Assembly: GCA_903854215.1 (NCBI GenBank)
Contig: CAINVT010000025.1
Coordinates: 1-48,088 of the forward strand
Direction: 5' to 3'
From: an uncultured bacterium
GTDB lineage: Bacteria > Patescibacteriota > Minisyncoccia > Phycocordibacterales > UBA2100
Length of the DNA: 48,088 nt
The position numbers and the translations under genes are program-made. This document shows positions 1-7,287 of the stretch, one piece after another. How positions within the stretch are numbered: the first letter of the stretch is position 1; each line of letters starts with the position of its first letter. The notes beneath the pieces were generated by a model. It saw nothing but the letters and a program-made list of their open reading frames with translations, did no database searches and was not told where the DNA came from.

Positions 1-99
1 CTCGGTTATAGATGTGGTAAAACTCCCCGACAGCGAATGACCCCTTTCGCAGCATGCAGGTAAGTCTAACATCAAAATTCAAATATCTCTGCATCGCAT

Positions 100-143
100 C
101 CGTAAGGCGAAACCTTTCGGTACTGAAAGGTTTCGCCTTACGG
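100..143. repeat. Perfect 19-bp inverted repeat, 6-nt loop
   Basis: Arms 100-118 and 125-143 are exact reverse complements; the loop is ggtact. No T-run follows on either strand, so it does not look like an ordinary intrinsic terminator. It resembles in build, but not in sequence, the long hairpins at 27675-27713, 43183-43228 and 44170-44212. Confidence 0.8.
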
Positions 144-180
144 ACTAGGATTTGATCCTTCAAAAAACTACCAAATAGTA

Positions 181-215
181 CACAAATGAAAACTGGCGGG
201 GACCCCTCCCGCCAG
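181..215 (-). terminator. Possible intrinsic terminator of the secA transcript
   Basis: Arms ctggcggg (193-200) and cccgccag (208-215) form an 8-bp GC-rich stem with a 7-nt loop. On the minus strand the stem is followed by ttttcattt. It lies about 210 nt past the secA stop with no gene in between, so it is the best candidate end for that transcript. Confidence 0.5.
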
Positions 216-324
216 CTTGGTGACAAGTGTACCAAAAAATAACGACACACTTCATCTCCACAAGAGAACTCTGTGGATAGTCTGATAGAAGACTCCGGAG
301 GATCTGATCCTCCGGAACGAATGC

Positions 325-431
325 TTAGGCCTCGTTCATAAATAACGCGCTCACTGCTGTGAGCATTAAGGACGTGGCACAAGGGCGACTGTCACAAATA
401 ATGGGTACATTATTTGTGGAAGAGCCCTTAG
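325..431. repeat. Split copy of a 35-bp element that carries the secA stop codon
   Basis: Bases 325-342 and 415-431 match the uninterrupted 35-bp sequence at 8536-8570 in order and orientation. A 72-nt segment with two hairpins (349-364 and 393-418) separates the halves here. On the minus strand the right block supplies the TAA stop of secA, just as the other copy supplies the stop of the PemK gene. Confidence 0.75.
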
Positions 432-2137
432 CCTTGGCGCGTTTCCATCTTGCCTTCCACGATACGCCACTGCCCGCTCTCGATGAGCGGTTCTGCTTTC
501 TTGTATTTCAAAGTCTGTGTCTCGGTGCCGTTCGTGATGGTGACGTGGTCGTTGCGACCGAATCCACCGTGCGAGGTCTCGACCGACGCTGTGATGATAG
601 ATGCGGCTTTTTGAATCGCCTCACCCGCTCTATCAACGGGTGTTTGCACCGGTGCGATCTGTGCCATTTGCAGAATGATCTGTGATACGCGATCCGTGTA
701 GGCGGATTCCATCGCATGAAAAAGATTCAAGCCCTCCTTCTTGTATTCAACGAGCGGGTCACGCTGGCCGTACGCACGGAGATTGACGCTGCTACGCAAA
801 TATTCCATTGCTTCGAGATGATCGACCCAGAGGAAATCGATCGTCTGCAAAATTGCTCGGCGCATATTCGGATAGAACGCATCACCGATCTCCTGTCGCT
901 TTTGATTGATCATTGCTGTTACGTCCGCATCATGTTCGAACAGTCGGGTGAGTTCCGTATCAATCGCCGAATTGTCGCCGGTCAACAGCATGCGTCGACG
1001 GCCATAGATACTCTGGCGTTGCACGTTCAAGACGTCGTCATACGAAAGCACGTGTTTGCGCGCATCGAAGTTCAGCTCTTCGATCTTGGTCTGTGCCTTC
1101 TCGAGTGAACGCGTGATCATCGAATTGAAGATCGGTTCGTCCTCGGGGATCTTGAAGGTGCCCATGACACGCTTAAGTGTATCGGAGGCGAAGACACGCA
1201 TGAGCGAGTCGTCGAGCGAAACGACAAATTGTGTCTTACCGGGATCGCCTTGACGACCGGATCGGCCGCGCAACTGGTTGTCGATACGTCGAGCCTCGTG
1301 ACGTTCGGTACCCAATACAAAAAGACCGCCGGCATTTCTTACCGCAGTCGCCTCATCATCACTTCCCGGATTGCCGCCGAGCTTGATATCGACACCGCGC
1401 CCCGCCATGTTGGTCGCGATCGTCACCGCGCCGCGCCTTCCCGCCTGCGCGATAATCTCGCCTTCGCGTTCATGATTCTTCGCGTTCAACAATTCATGCG
1501 GTATCCCCTCTTGTTTGAAATATGCCGACAAGAGCTCGTTCTTCTCGACAGAGGCAGTGCCGATCAAAACAGGCGTCCCCTTCTCATGAAGTTCACGCAC
1601 GGTCTTGCTGATCGCTTTCATCTTGCCGTTCTCGGTCTGAAATATGAGATCGTCTTCGTCGATACGCGCAGAAATTCTGTTGGTCGGCACGACAACCGTA
1701 TTGAGGCCGTACACCTTGTAAAACTCCTCCGATGAAGTGACCGCGGTCCCCGTCATACCGGCAAGCTTGCCGTATAGGCGGAAATAGTTCTGGAACGTGA
1801 TCGAAGCGAACGTACGTGATTCTTGTTGGACGGTCACGCCTTCTTTGGCTTCGATAGCCTGATGGAGGCCGTCAGACCAGCGCCTACCCGGCTGCATACG
1901 ACCGGTGAGCTCATCCACAATGACGACCTCACCATTGCGCACGACGTAGTCCTTATCACGTCGATAGATCGCTTTCGCACGCGCTGCCGTCTCGAGATGA
2001 TGTACGAATTTGATGCCCGCATCGGTATAGATATTCTCGACACCTAATTCTTTCTCTGCTTTCTCGATACCCGCATCGGTGAGCGAGATCTGTCGATGTT
2101 TCTCGTCGATCGCATAATCCTCCTCATCAACGAGCAT
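428..2137 (-). CDS. secA: SecA preprotein translocase ATPase, C-terminal part (after in-frame TAG)
   Basis: SecA drives preproteins through SecYEG by ATP hydrolysis. These 569 residues hold the preprotein cross-linking domain, the second nucleotide-binding domain and the helical scaffold/wing region. Clear family stretches are GRRWSDGLHQAIEAKEGV, SITFQNYFRLYGKLAGMTGTA and TIATNMAGRGVDIKLGG, then QLRGRSGRQGDPG. The C-terminal zinc-binding tail of many SecAs is absent and the protein ends METRQG. The frame is the same as that of the upstream part (2138-3001); only a TAG separates them, and the ATG used here follows it directly. SecA family alignment (established knowledge) suggests the TAG replaces a sense codon, perhaps Lys AAG. 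It could be a nonsense mutation, a sequencing error, or a true split protein re-initiated at TAG-ATG. Confidence 0.9.
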   Translation of the reverse strand: MLVDEEDYAIDEKHRQISLTDAGIEKAEKELGVENIYTDAGIKFVHHLETAARAKAIYRRDKDYVVRNGEVVIVDELTGRMQPGRRWSDGLHQAIEAKEGVTVQQESRTFASITFQNYFRLYGKLAGMTGTAVTSSEEFYKVYGLNTVVVPTNRISARIDEDDLIFQTENGKMKAISKTVRELHEKGTPVLIGTASVEKNELLSAYFKQEGIPHELLNAKNHEREGEIIAQAGRRGAVTIATNMAGRGVDIKLGGNPGSDDEATAVRNAGGLFVLGTERHEARRIDNQLRGRSGRQGDPGKTQFVVSLDDSLMRVFASDTLKRVMGTFKIPEDEPIFNSMITRSLEKAQTKIEELNFDARKHVLSYDDVLNVQRQSIYGRRRMLLTGDNSAIDTELTRLFEHDADVTAMINQKRQEIGDAFYPNMRRAILQTIDFLWVDHLEAMEYLRSSVNLRAYGQRDPLVEYKKEGLNLFHAMESAYTDRVSQIILQMAQIAPVQTPVDRAGEAIQKAASIITASVETSHGGFGRNDHVTITNGTETQTLKYKKAEPLIESGQWRIVEGKMETRQG

Positions 2138-3001
2138 CTAGGCAATGGCAGCGAATCGTACGTAGAGCGATTCGGCATCGGCAATGGGCGCCGAGATAAT
2201 GAGCGGCGTGCGCGCTTCATCGATCAAAATAGAGTCGATCTCATCGACGATCGCGTAGTTATAACCTCCGTCTTTCGGCAAACGCTGACGAAGTTTCTCG
2301 GGCTCATATTCGAGACTGTCACGCAAATAATCGAAGCCGAATTCATTGTTCGTCCCGTAGGTGATATCAGCAGCATAGGCATCGTGACGCGTCACCGGCC
2401 GCAACAGATCATGTTCGATCTTGAAGCTGCCTTCTCCGCGCTCTTCTGCGATGGCTTCGCCCGCTGAAGCTTCAGCGAAAGCTGGATCGTACAGGTATGA
2501 CGATTCGTGATTGATAACCCCAACCGAAAGTCCGAGCACATGATATACCGCCCCCATCCATGCCGCATCGCGCCGCGAGAGGTAATCGTTGACCGTGACA
2601 ACGTGCACACCCTTGCCGGTGAGTGCATTGAGATAACAGGGCAGCGTTGCGACGAGCGTCTTACCTTCACCGGTGCGCATCTCGGCGATGTCGCCGTTAT
2701 GGAGGATCATGCCGCCGACAAGCTGAACATCAAAGTGGCGTTGACCGAGTGCGCGCGAACTCGCCTCTCGGACAGCCGCGAATGCCTCGGGGGCCAGCTC
2801 GTCGAGCAGCGTTTTCTCGGCTATTCCCCGAGAAAGTCCATCGGCAAGCCGAGCCTTGAACTCAGCGGTTTTGTCTTTTAATTGCGCGTCCGAAAGCGAT
2901 TTGAATTGCGGCTCGCGGTCGTTCACCTGTGCGACAATAGGCTCCGCACGCTTCAGCGCCGCGGCGTTCTCATCCCCTACCAATCGATTCCAAAATCCCA
3001 T
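2138..3001 (-). CDS. secA: SecA preprotein translocase ATPase, N-terminal part (ends at in-frame TAG)
   Basis: The 287 residues are the first nucleotide-binding domain of Sec[20 protein letters not shown], Walker A region [34 protein letters not shown] and the Walker [15 protein letters not shown] stretch. The TAG at 2138-2140 falls right after LIISAP, at the junction with the preprotein cross-linking domain. The stretch [16 protein letters not shown] looks like an in-frame insertion, and its DNA includes a 16-bp palindrome (2462-2477). A -10-like TAGGAT ends 6 nt before the ATG and there is no separate Shine-Dalgarno sequence, so the mRNA may be leaderless. Together the two parts would give about 857 residues, a normal SecA length. 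Confidence 0.9.
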   Translation of the reverse strand: MGFWNRLVGDENAAALKRAEPIVAQVNDREPQFKSLSDAQLKDKTAEFKARLADGLSRGIAEKTLLDELAPEAFAAVREASSRALGQRHFDVQLVGGMILHNGDIAEMRTGEGKTLVATLPCYLNALTGKGVHVVTVNDYLSRRDAAWMGAVYHVLGLSVGVINHESSYLYDPAFAEASAGEAIAEERGEGSFKIEHDLLRPVTRHDAYAADITYGTNNEFGFDYLRDSLEYEPEKLRQRLPKDGGYNYAIVDEIDSILIDEARTPLIISAPIADAESLYVRFAAIA

Positions 3002-3203
3002 GGCGTTATCCTACCTCAAAATGCGCTTTTTTGCGACGCAGAAACAGCACTACAGTGACCGACACGATCTGACTCATTTCTCGGCACATGAATGAAACTC
3101 GTCGAAACATATTGAGTGATCGCAAAAGATATTTTAAATAAATCCATCTCCACAAGAACATTCGCTGAAAAAAATTACCGGCACTCATTGTAAAGACAAA
3201 ATG

Positions 3204-3234
3204 AAAAATCCCCGCGTCAGACGCGGGGATTTTT
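3204..3234 (-). terminator. Intrinsic terminator after the Lys/Arg-rich peptide gene
   Basis: A 14-bp perfect stem (3204-3217 / 3221-3234, loop cag) has GC-rich ccccgcgt arms and runs into T residues on both strands, so it could work in both directions. It lies 8 nt past the stop of the small basic peptide gene. Confidence 0.9.
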
Positions 3235-3241
3235 CGAGAAA

Positions 3242-3307
3242 CTATCGGCGCTTCTTCGCTACCTTCTTCGTTGCCTTCTTTGCAACCTTGCGCTTTTTTG
3301 CTGCCAT
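3242..3307 (-). CDS. Tiny Lys/Arg/Ala-rich basic peptide (21 aa)
   Basis: The frame ATG GCA GCA AAA AAG CGC ... CGC CGA TAG encodes 21 residues, of which 13 are Lys or Arg and the rest mostly Ala and Val. It begins MAAKKRKVAKKATKK and ends AKKRR. Such composition recalls histone H1-like tails or very small nucleic-acid-binding peptides. A strong terminator follows 8 nt after the stop, which supports a real transcription unit. No Shine-Dalgarno sequence is visible. The longer overlapping frame (3006-3368) reads through this terminator and is rejected. The function is unknown; binding to DNA or RNA is inferred from charge only. Confidence 0.65.
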   Translation of the reverse strand: MAAKKRKVAKKATKKVAKKRR

Positions 3308-3603
3308 ATATGATATAAAGATTTATTTTTCTTGAGTGGTTAATTCGACCCGCATTCGCGCACGTCATGGCACGAAGATGCGTTTACTCAATCATTATTA
3401 CACTCATGTTGCGTATCGCATCGCATTATGTAAATAAATGTGGATAACTTTTTTTATTTGCGCACACACATTTGTAAAAAATTATGCAAAAAAATATAAC
3501 AGAAAAAAGGTTTTTGAATTTGAACCGGCCATCGCTCGTGCGAATTAAAAAATCATCTCCCTACTCGATCGGCGTAGTAAAAAATTAAGCGAGATACAAA
3601 ATC

Positions 3604-3864
3604 AAAAAGACGCAGTGCGGAGGACGGGTGCGAGCACGCAAAGGGCTTCGCCTTAAGAGCCTCTCGGTTCTTAAATATTTCCTCCACGGGGAAACTACAG
3701 TTTCCCCGACCCCTTTCGATACTTTGGAGCTCGCACGTCCTCCATGTCTTTTTGCATATGCAAAAAGACGCAGTGCGGAGGACGGGTGCGAGCTCCAAAG
3801 TGAAAGTCTTATGTGAGTGCCGCCGCCCTCCGCACTGCGTCCTTCGTATCCGCCAGCTGGCGGA
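3604..3864. repeat. Cluster of direct and inverted repeats
   Basis: A 32-bp sequence occurs identically at 3604-3635 and 3762-3793, and 14 bp of it recur inverted at 3828-3841. Bases 3721-3801 form one large hairpin: outer arms 3721-3736 / 3786-3801 (16 bp), middle gtcctcc/ggaggac, and a 24-bp perfect palindrome at the centre (3746-3769). Smaller perfect palindromes lie at 3687-3708 and 3849-3864. Confidence 0.85.
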
Positions 3865-3969
3865 GAAGTCGGGACTGCGTCATTTCAGTGTGTGAGGAAT
3901 ATCTACCATCAAGATTACCACGCATGTATTCTGTCGCAAGATGCGGTCGTGCCCTTAATTATCCGGACA

Positions 3970-3999
3970 CCAAAAACCGCTCTTTCGAGCGGTTTTTGG
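3970..3999 (-). terminator. Intrinsic terminator of the O-antigen-ligase-like gene
   Basis: A 13-bp perfect stem (3970-3982 / 3987-3999, loop tttc) with an A-run on one arm and a T-run on the other can act on either strand. It is about 100 nt past the stop of the minus-strand gene ending at 4097. Confidence 0.85.
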
Positions 4000-4096
4000 C
4001 AACTTTCACGTTTTAGGTACTACACAATCACACGGATGTGTGGCACTCACGAGTCGAAGTATACGATATACGTAGAGCAGTGCAAGCACGAATTCC

Positions 4097-6418
4097 CTAT
4101 CGTACCTTGATCGTATTGTTCTGGATCTCTTGTATGAGCGCATTGGCCTGGTCGGCGGAAGATGGTACTGCTTTGGCGAGCTGTTGCAGTGTTGCGATCG
4201 CTTGAGCGGTATTCTTCATCTGGAAATAACCGGCGGCAAGCATCTGATAGGCGCTCACGTCGGTCGGATTCGCGGCGATGTAGGCGGTCCAGACCGAGAC
4301 GATCGCTCCGTATTCATTTCGCGTTGCGAATGCGGAGGCAAGCTGTTGATTTACTACCGCACCTAACGTCATAGTCGCCGGCGTGAGCAGTGTGTTCACC
4401 GTTACATCATCGCCAGCACGTACTGCCGCGGCGATGTAGTATCCAAGCGCCTGTTGATCATCAGTATCGAGCTCGTACGCTTGCTTGAAGACTTGTTCAG
4501 CCGCCGCAAGCTCCCCGAGCGCCTGATCATTCAACCCGACTTGGAAGAGAATCGATTGTTTTTTGGGAGAAAGATCGTGTGCGGCATTGAGCGTAATGGC
4601 AGCGTCTTTGTAATCTCCGAACGAGTCCTCGACTGTCCCGATGAAGAACGGGAATCGCGCATCGAGCGGTGAGACCTTTTCCTGTAACTGCATCTCGCTG
4701 ACCGCATTCGTGAAGAATTGCTGTTTGATACTGTCGGGAACATTTTGTGAAGATGCGGCGGCTGCCTGGGCGGCCATTTGTGCAAGTTGTTCGCGCACCT
4801 CCTGTGTACCGAAAGTATTGTACGAGATCGCCTTCTCGAAGGTCGCCGGATTGGGACTCTCGAGCGCAGAGAGCAGTGTGACGTTCTCTTGAAGCGCATT
4901 CCAGTTGATGAGCCATGCGGCAATACAGGCGATAGCAACGGTGCCGATTGCCGCATAGGGCAACGTCGGCGTCGGCAGCAGTTCACGCGTCACGATCGCC
5001 GGTGCGTTATCAGCCACATTCCGTCGCCATACGAGATACGCCAGGACGGTACCGAAGAGAATGTAACTCGTGACATTGTCGAATACCGATAGGTTGTGGA
5101 TGAAATACCCTGCGAGGAGTCCGGTAATAATGCTGCGCTCGGCAAGTGTGAACGCGTGTATACCGGCTTTTGTCTTACGCCAGAGCTCCCACAGCGTCGC
5201 GGCGAAGATCGAGAGATACGCAGCGAGTCCGAGAATGCCGCCGGCAACGAGCCAGTCGAAGATGATATTATGCACGCGGTCGAACCACGGCTCCTGTGCA
5301 TACATGCGCGGATCGTAGTATTTATCAAAGACGATCGCGTAATTCTCCTGTCCCCAACCGAGGATCGGACGTTCCAAGACACCTTTCGTTGCGATCTGGA
5401 TATTGAGAAGTCGCGCATAGATCGTGTCGTCCGAGAGAGATATTGAGGCGAGACGATCGAGGAAGCCGACACTGTTGATCCATGGTGTGTTGTGCGCCAT
5501 TCGTAACCCGCCGGCAAGTACGACCACGACGATAACCGCACTTGCGGCAATGTAGCGCATGCGTCGCGACCCTTGCAGGAACGCGTAGAGCACGATCGCA
5601 AGCAGTCCGCCGCCGATAAGACCGAGCTCGGTACCGCGCGTACCCGTGAAGAAGAGTGCGATCGTGTCGAGTACAATGACGAAGGCAAGTACGTAGCGTC
5701 GACGTATGAACATGAACGCCTCCATAAGAGCGATCGAGAGCAGCGCGATAAAGAACAAGAGACCGAGCGAAGCCGCCTGTGGCGCAATACATATGAAGCC
5801 TGCAAGAAGTGCAAATGGTAACGCAACACGATCCATTACACCCCAGTCTTGGTCTCCCTCTTGCACCATCAACAGTACCGCAATAAACACGTTGAAGAGC
5901 ATGTACACGGCAAGATAGATCGGGTTGCCGAACGTCGCATCGATACGAGTCGCAAGCCCCGCAGATCCGGCAACCTGAGATAATCCGTAGATGCTCAAAC
6001 ATGCCGAGATCGCAAGCGTGAATTGGAAAAGTCGACGCCAGAGATTCTCCGTATTCATCACGACAGATGCGATCGTGAGATACACAAAGAGATGCGCGAT
6101 CGTTATCCAGCCGTCCATACGCTCATAATTGCTCCAGAAGCTCTTGAGCGCGTTGGCACCCTGTGCATCAGCGAGTGCGATCACGAGTATAAAAAGCGCA
6201 AAGCAGCCGAGTATCCATCCGCGCTTGGGACGATATCGTGCGTCCACGAGGGCGAGCGCAAGCCAGAAACCGGCGAGGAGCTCGACGATGAGTCGAAAAG
6301 TGAAATTCTTGCCGGTAATGTACGGGAAAAAGAGCGAGGACGAGACGATTAATGGTACGAACGGGAGCGCAAAGATGCCGGCGATCACGATCCACCGTAA
6401 TATGGTATTGAGTTTCAT
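4097..6418 (-). CDS. O-antigen ligase/polymerase-like membrane protein with C-terminal TPR region
   Basis: The first ~470 of 773 residues are about a dozen membrane helices. They include the loop ERPILGWGQENYAIVF and a later HNIIFDWLVAGGILGL, the pattern of the Wzy_C/O-antigen ligase superfamily. Residues from about 560 to the end form helical repeats (for example QSILFQVGLNDQALGELAAAEQVFKQAYELD and VSAYQMLAAGYFQMKNTAQAIATLQQLAK), typical TPRs that should lie outside the membrane. By family, it would join or polymerise lipid-linked glycans or glycosylate proteins; the substrate is unknown. The extended -10 TGGTACAAT ends 6 nt before the ATG with no Shine-Dalgarno site, which supports this start and a leaderless mRNA. 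The gene stands alone, with its own terminator. Confidence 0.85.
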   Translation of the reverse strand: MKLNTILRWIVIAGIFALPFVPLIVSSSLFFPYITGKNFTFRLIVELLAGFWLALALVDARYRPKRGWILGCFALFILVIALADAQGANALKSFWSNYERMDGWITIAHLFVYLTIASVVMNTENLWRRLFQFTLAISACLSIYGLSQVAGSAGLATRIDATFGNPIYLAVYMLFNVFIAVLLMVQEGDQDWGVMDRVALPFALLAGFICIAPQAASLGLLFFIALLSIALMEAFMFIRRRYVLAFVIVLDTIALFFTGTRGTELGLIGGGLLAIVLYAFLQGSRRMRYIAASAVIVVVVLAGGLRMAHNTPWINSVGFLDRLASISLSDDTIYARLLNIQIATKGVLERPILGWGQENYAIVFDKYYDPRMYAQEPWFDRVHNIIFDWLVAGGILGLAAYLSIFAATLWELWRKTKAGIHAFTLAERSIITGLLAGYFIHNLSVFDNVTSYILFGTVLAYLVWRRNVADNAPAIVTRELLPTPTLPYAAIGTVAIACIAAWLINWNALQENVTLLSALESPNPATFEKAISYNTFGTQEVREQLAQMAAQAAAASSQNVPDSIKQQFFTNAVSEMQLQEKVSPLDARFPFFIGTVEDSFGDYKDAAITLNAAHDLSPKKQSILFQVGLNDQALGELAAAEQVFKQAYELDTDDQQALGYYIAAAVRAGDDVTVNTLLTPATMTLGAVVNQQLASAFATRNEYGAIVSVWTAYIAANPTDVSAYQMLAAGYFQMKNTAQAIATLQQLAKAVPSSADQANALIQEIQNNTIKVR

Positions 6419-6483
6419 GGCGAGATTGTACCATGATTTGCGTCTAAACTAACGGCTGTAAAAAACAACTGCCCCCAATTTCA

Positions 6484-6556
6484 TTGACAATTCACTTGAC
6501 GGGTATATACTTTTTGAGTCCTTCGGAAACGCCACGCGCAAGCCTGGCGTTTTCAT
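6484..6556 (+). ncRNA. Strong promoter followed at once by a terminator hairpin: candidate ~40-nt RNA
   Basis: TTGACA (6484-6489), a 16-nt spacer and TATACT (6506-6511) make the best sigma-70-type promoter in the window, pointing right. About 15 nt past the expected start (near 6518), aaacgcca (6527-6534) pairs with tggcgttt (6545-6552), followed by ttcatttt. The transcript would be about 40 nt and would run into the 3' end of the NYN gene on the other strand. It may be a short antisense RNA or a premature-termination site. No peptide is encoded. Confidence 0.45.
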
Positions 6557-7227
6557 TTTGTCTCTATGGCATCAATCTCTTTTCTAATCAGTTCACGCCA
6601 GCGACTGATGTCCATAATGATCACCTTATTCGGATATGTTCTTGCTAAGTCTTTCAATTTCTTAGCGAAGCGGCCATGTGAATAACCGGCACTATCGACC
6701 CATGAGCGAGGATCAGATACGACTCTGACAGTGCATCCTCTTGCGATTAGTTTATGAATAAGATACTCAAAATCTCCGTCGGCCGTGAAGATCATAAATT
6801 CCATTCCCGCTTCGGCCAATTCCATGGCATCTGCCGTCAGCTCGACATCACAATTTGATTTACGACGATAGCCCATATCTACCACCTTGACCGCCTCTTC
6901 GCCGCATCCGCTGCATCGAAACTGCACCGTCTTGTCGGGATTCTTGTATGTTATTACCGCTTTTGTCCGCACACTACAGCCAAACTTTTCATGAAGTGCG
7001 ACAAACTCGTCTGCCAATGTAGTATCGCCGTTTTCGACGCCGGAATAGAGATATATCCTCTGACATCCCCAACGCTTCTGATCTTTCAAGTACGCGCAGA
7101 GCTTCGTCCAATCAACGACAAATCCGCACATCCGTTGAGTTGTACTTGCAGTATTTTGGGCATCGATCAAAGCGTAGCGTGTCGGATGCTTCGGTTCATT
7201 ATCTACCGCTTTTGTTTTTCCTCTCAT
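6553..7227 (-). CDS. NYN-domain (PIN-like) putative ribonuclease
   Basis: The 224-residue protein fits the NYN/LabA-type PIN fold. RYALIDAQN carries Asp22, KSNCDVELTADAM carries Asp127, and FTADGDFEYLI carries Asp150 and Asp152, the usual acidic metal-binding set. A single CxxC (FRCSGCGEE, residues 105-108) sits in a loop before the second motif. NYN proteins generally cut RNA; the target here is unknown. A perfect TATAAT ends 7 nt before the ATG, indicating a leaderless start. The gene lies alone between the membrane protein and the beta-lactamase-like gene. Confidence 0.85.
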   Translation of the reverse strand: MRGKTKAVDNEPKHPTRYALIDAQNTASTTQRMCGFVVDWTKLCAYLKDQKRWGCQRIYLYSGVENGDTTLADEFVALHEKFGCSVRTKAVITYKNPDKTVQFRCSGCGEEAVKVVDMGYRRKSNCDVELTADAMELAEAGMEFMIFTADGDFEYLIHKLIARGCTVRVVSDPRSWVDSAGYSHGRFAKKLKDLARTYPNKVIIMDISRWRELIRKEIDAIETK

Positions 7228-7269
7228 CGCAATAATTATACCGCTATCTCGGACTCTTCAACGGTGTGC

Positions 7270-7285
7270 ATGGTGCCCATGCGCA
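7270..7285. repeat. Copy 1 of the 16-bp dispersed repeat ATGGTGCCCATGCGCA
   Basis: The same 16 bases occur at 9038-9053 and 34277-34292. Here the repeat lies between genes, 42 nt past the NYN start on the upstream side, and forms an imperfect hairpin with gcatgg just before it. Confidence 0.8.
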
Positions 7286-7287
7286 TA

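Larger units (their letters stand above)
1..427. other. Gene-free stretch downstream of secA, rich in hairpins
   Basis: No convincing gene is visible. The stretch holds a perfect 19-bp hairpin (100-143), a minus-strand terminator-like hairpin (193-215), an 11-bp palindrome with almost no loop (294-304 / 306-316), a 6-bp hairpin (349-364), an 11-bp hairpin (393-418), and a split copy of an element repeated at 8536-8570. A 108-residue plus-strand reading frame at 359-685 runs antisense into secA and is taken as chance. Confidence 0.6.
3308..4096. other. 789-bp gene-free stretch with a palindrome cluster
   Basis: No gene is supported. 3370-3520 is AT-rich and holds one perfect DnaA-box-like 9-mer (tgtggataa, 3439-3447). 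3604-3864 is a dense set of direct and inverted repeats, described separately. 3970-3999 is a terminator for the gene to the right. The reading frames here follow the palindromes and look like no known protein. Confidence 0.6.

Noticed and set aside
3006-3368. 120-residue minus-strand frame upstream of secA
   Set aside because: It reads through a strong terminator and overlaps the 21-residue basic peptide gene in another frame; its sequence has no protein-like pattern.
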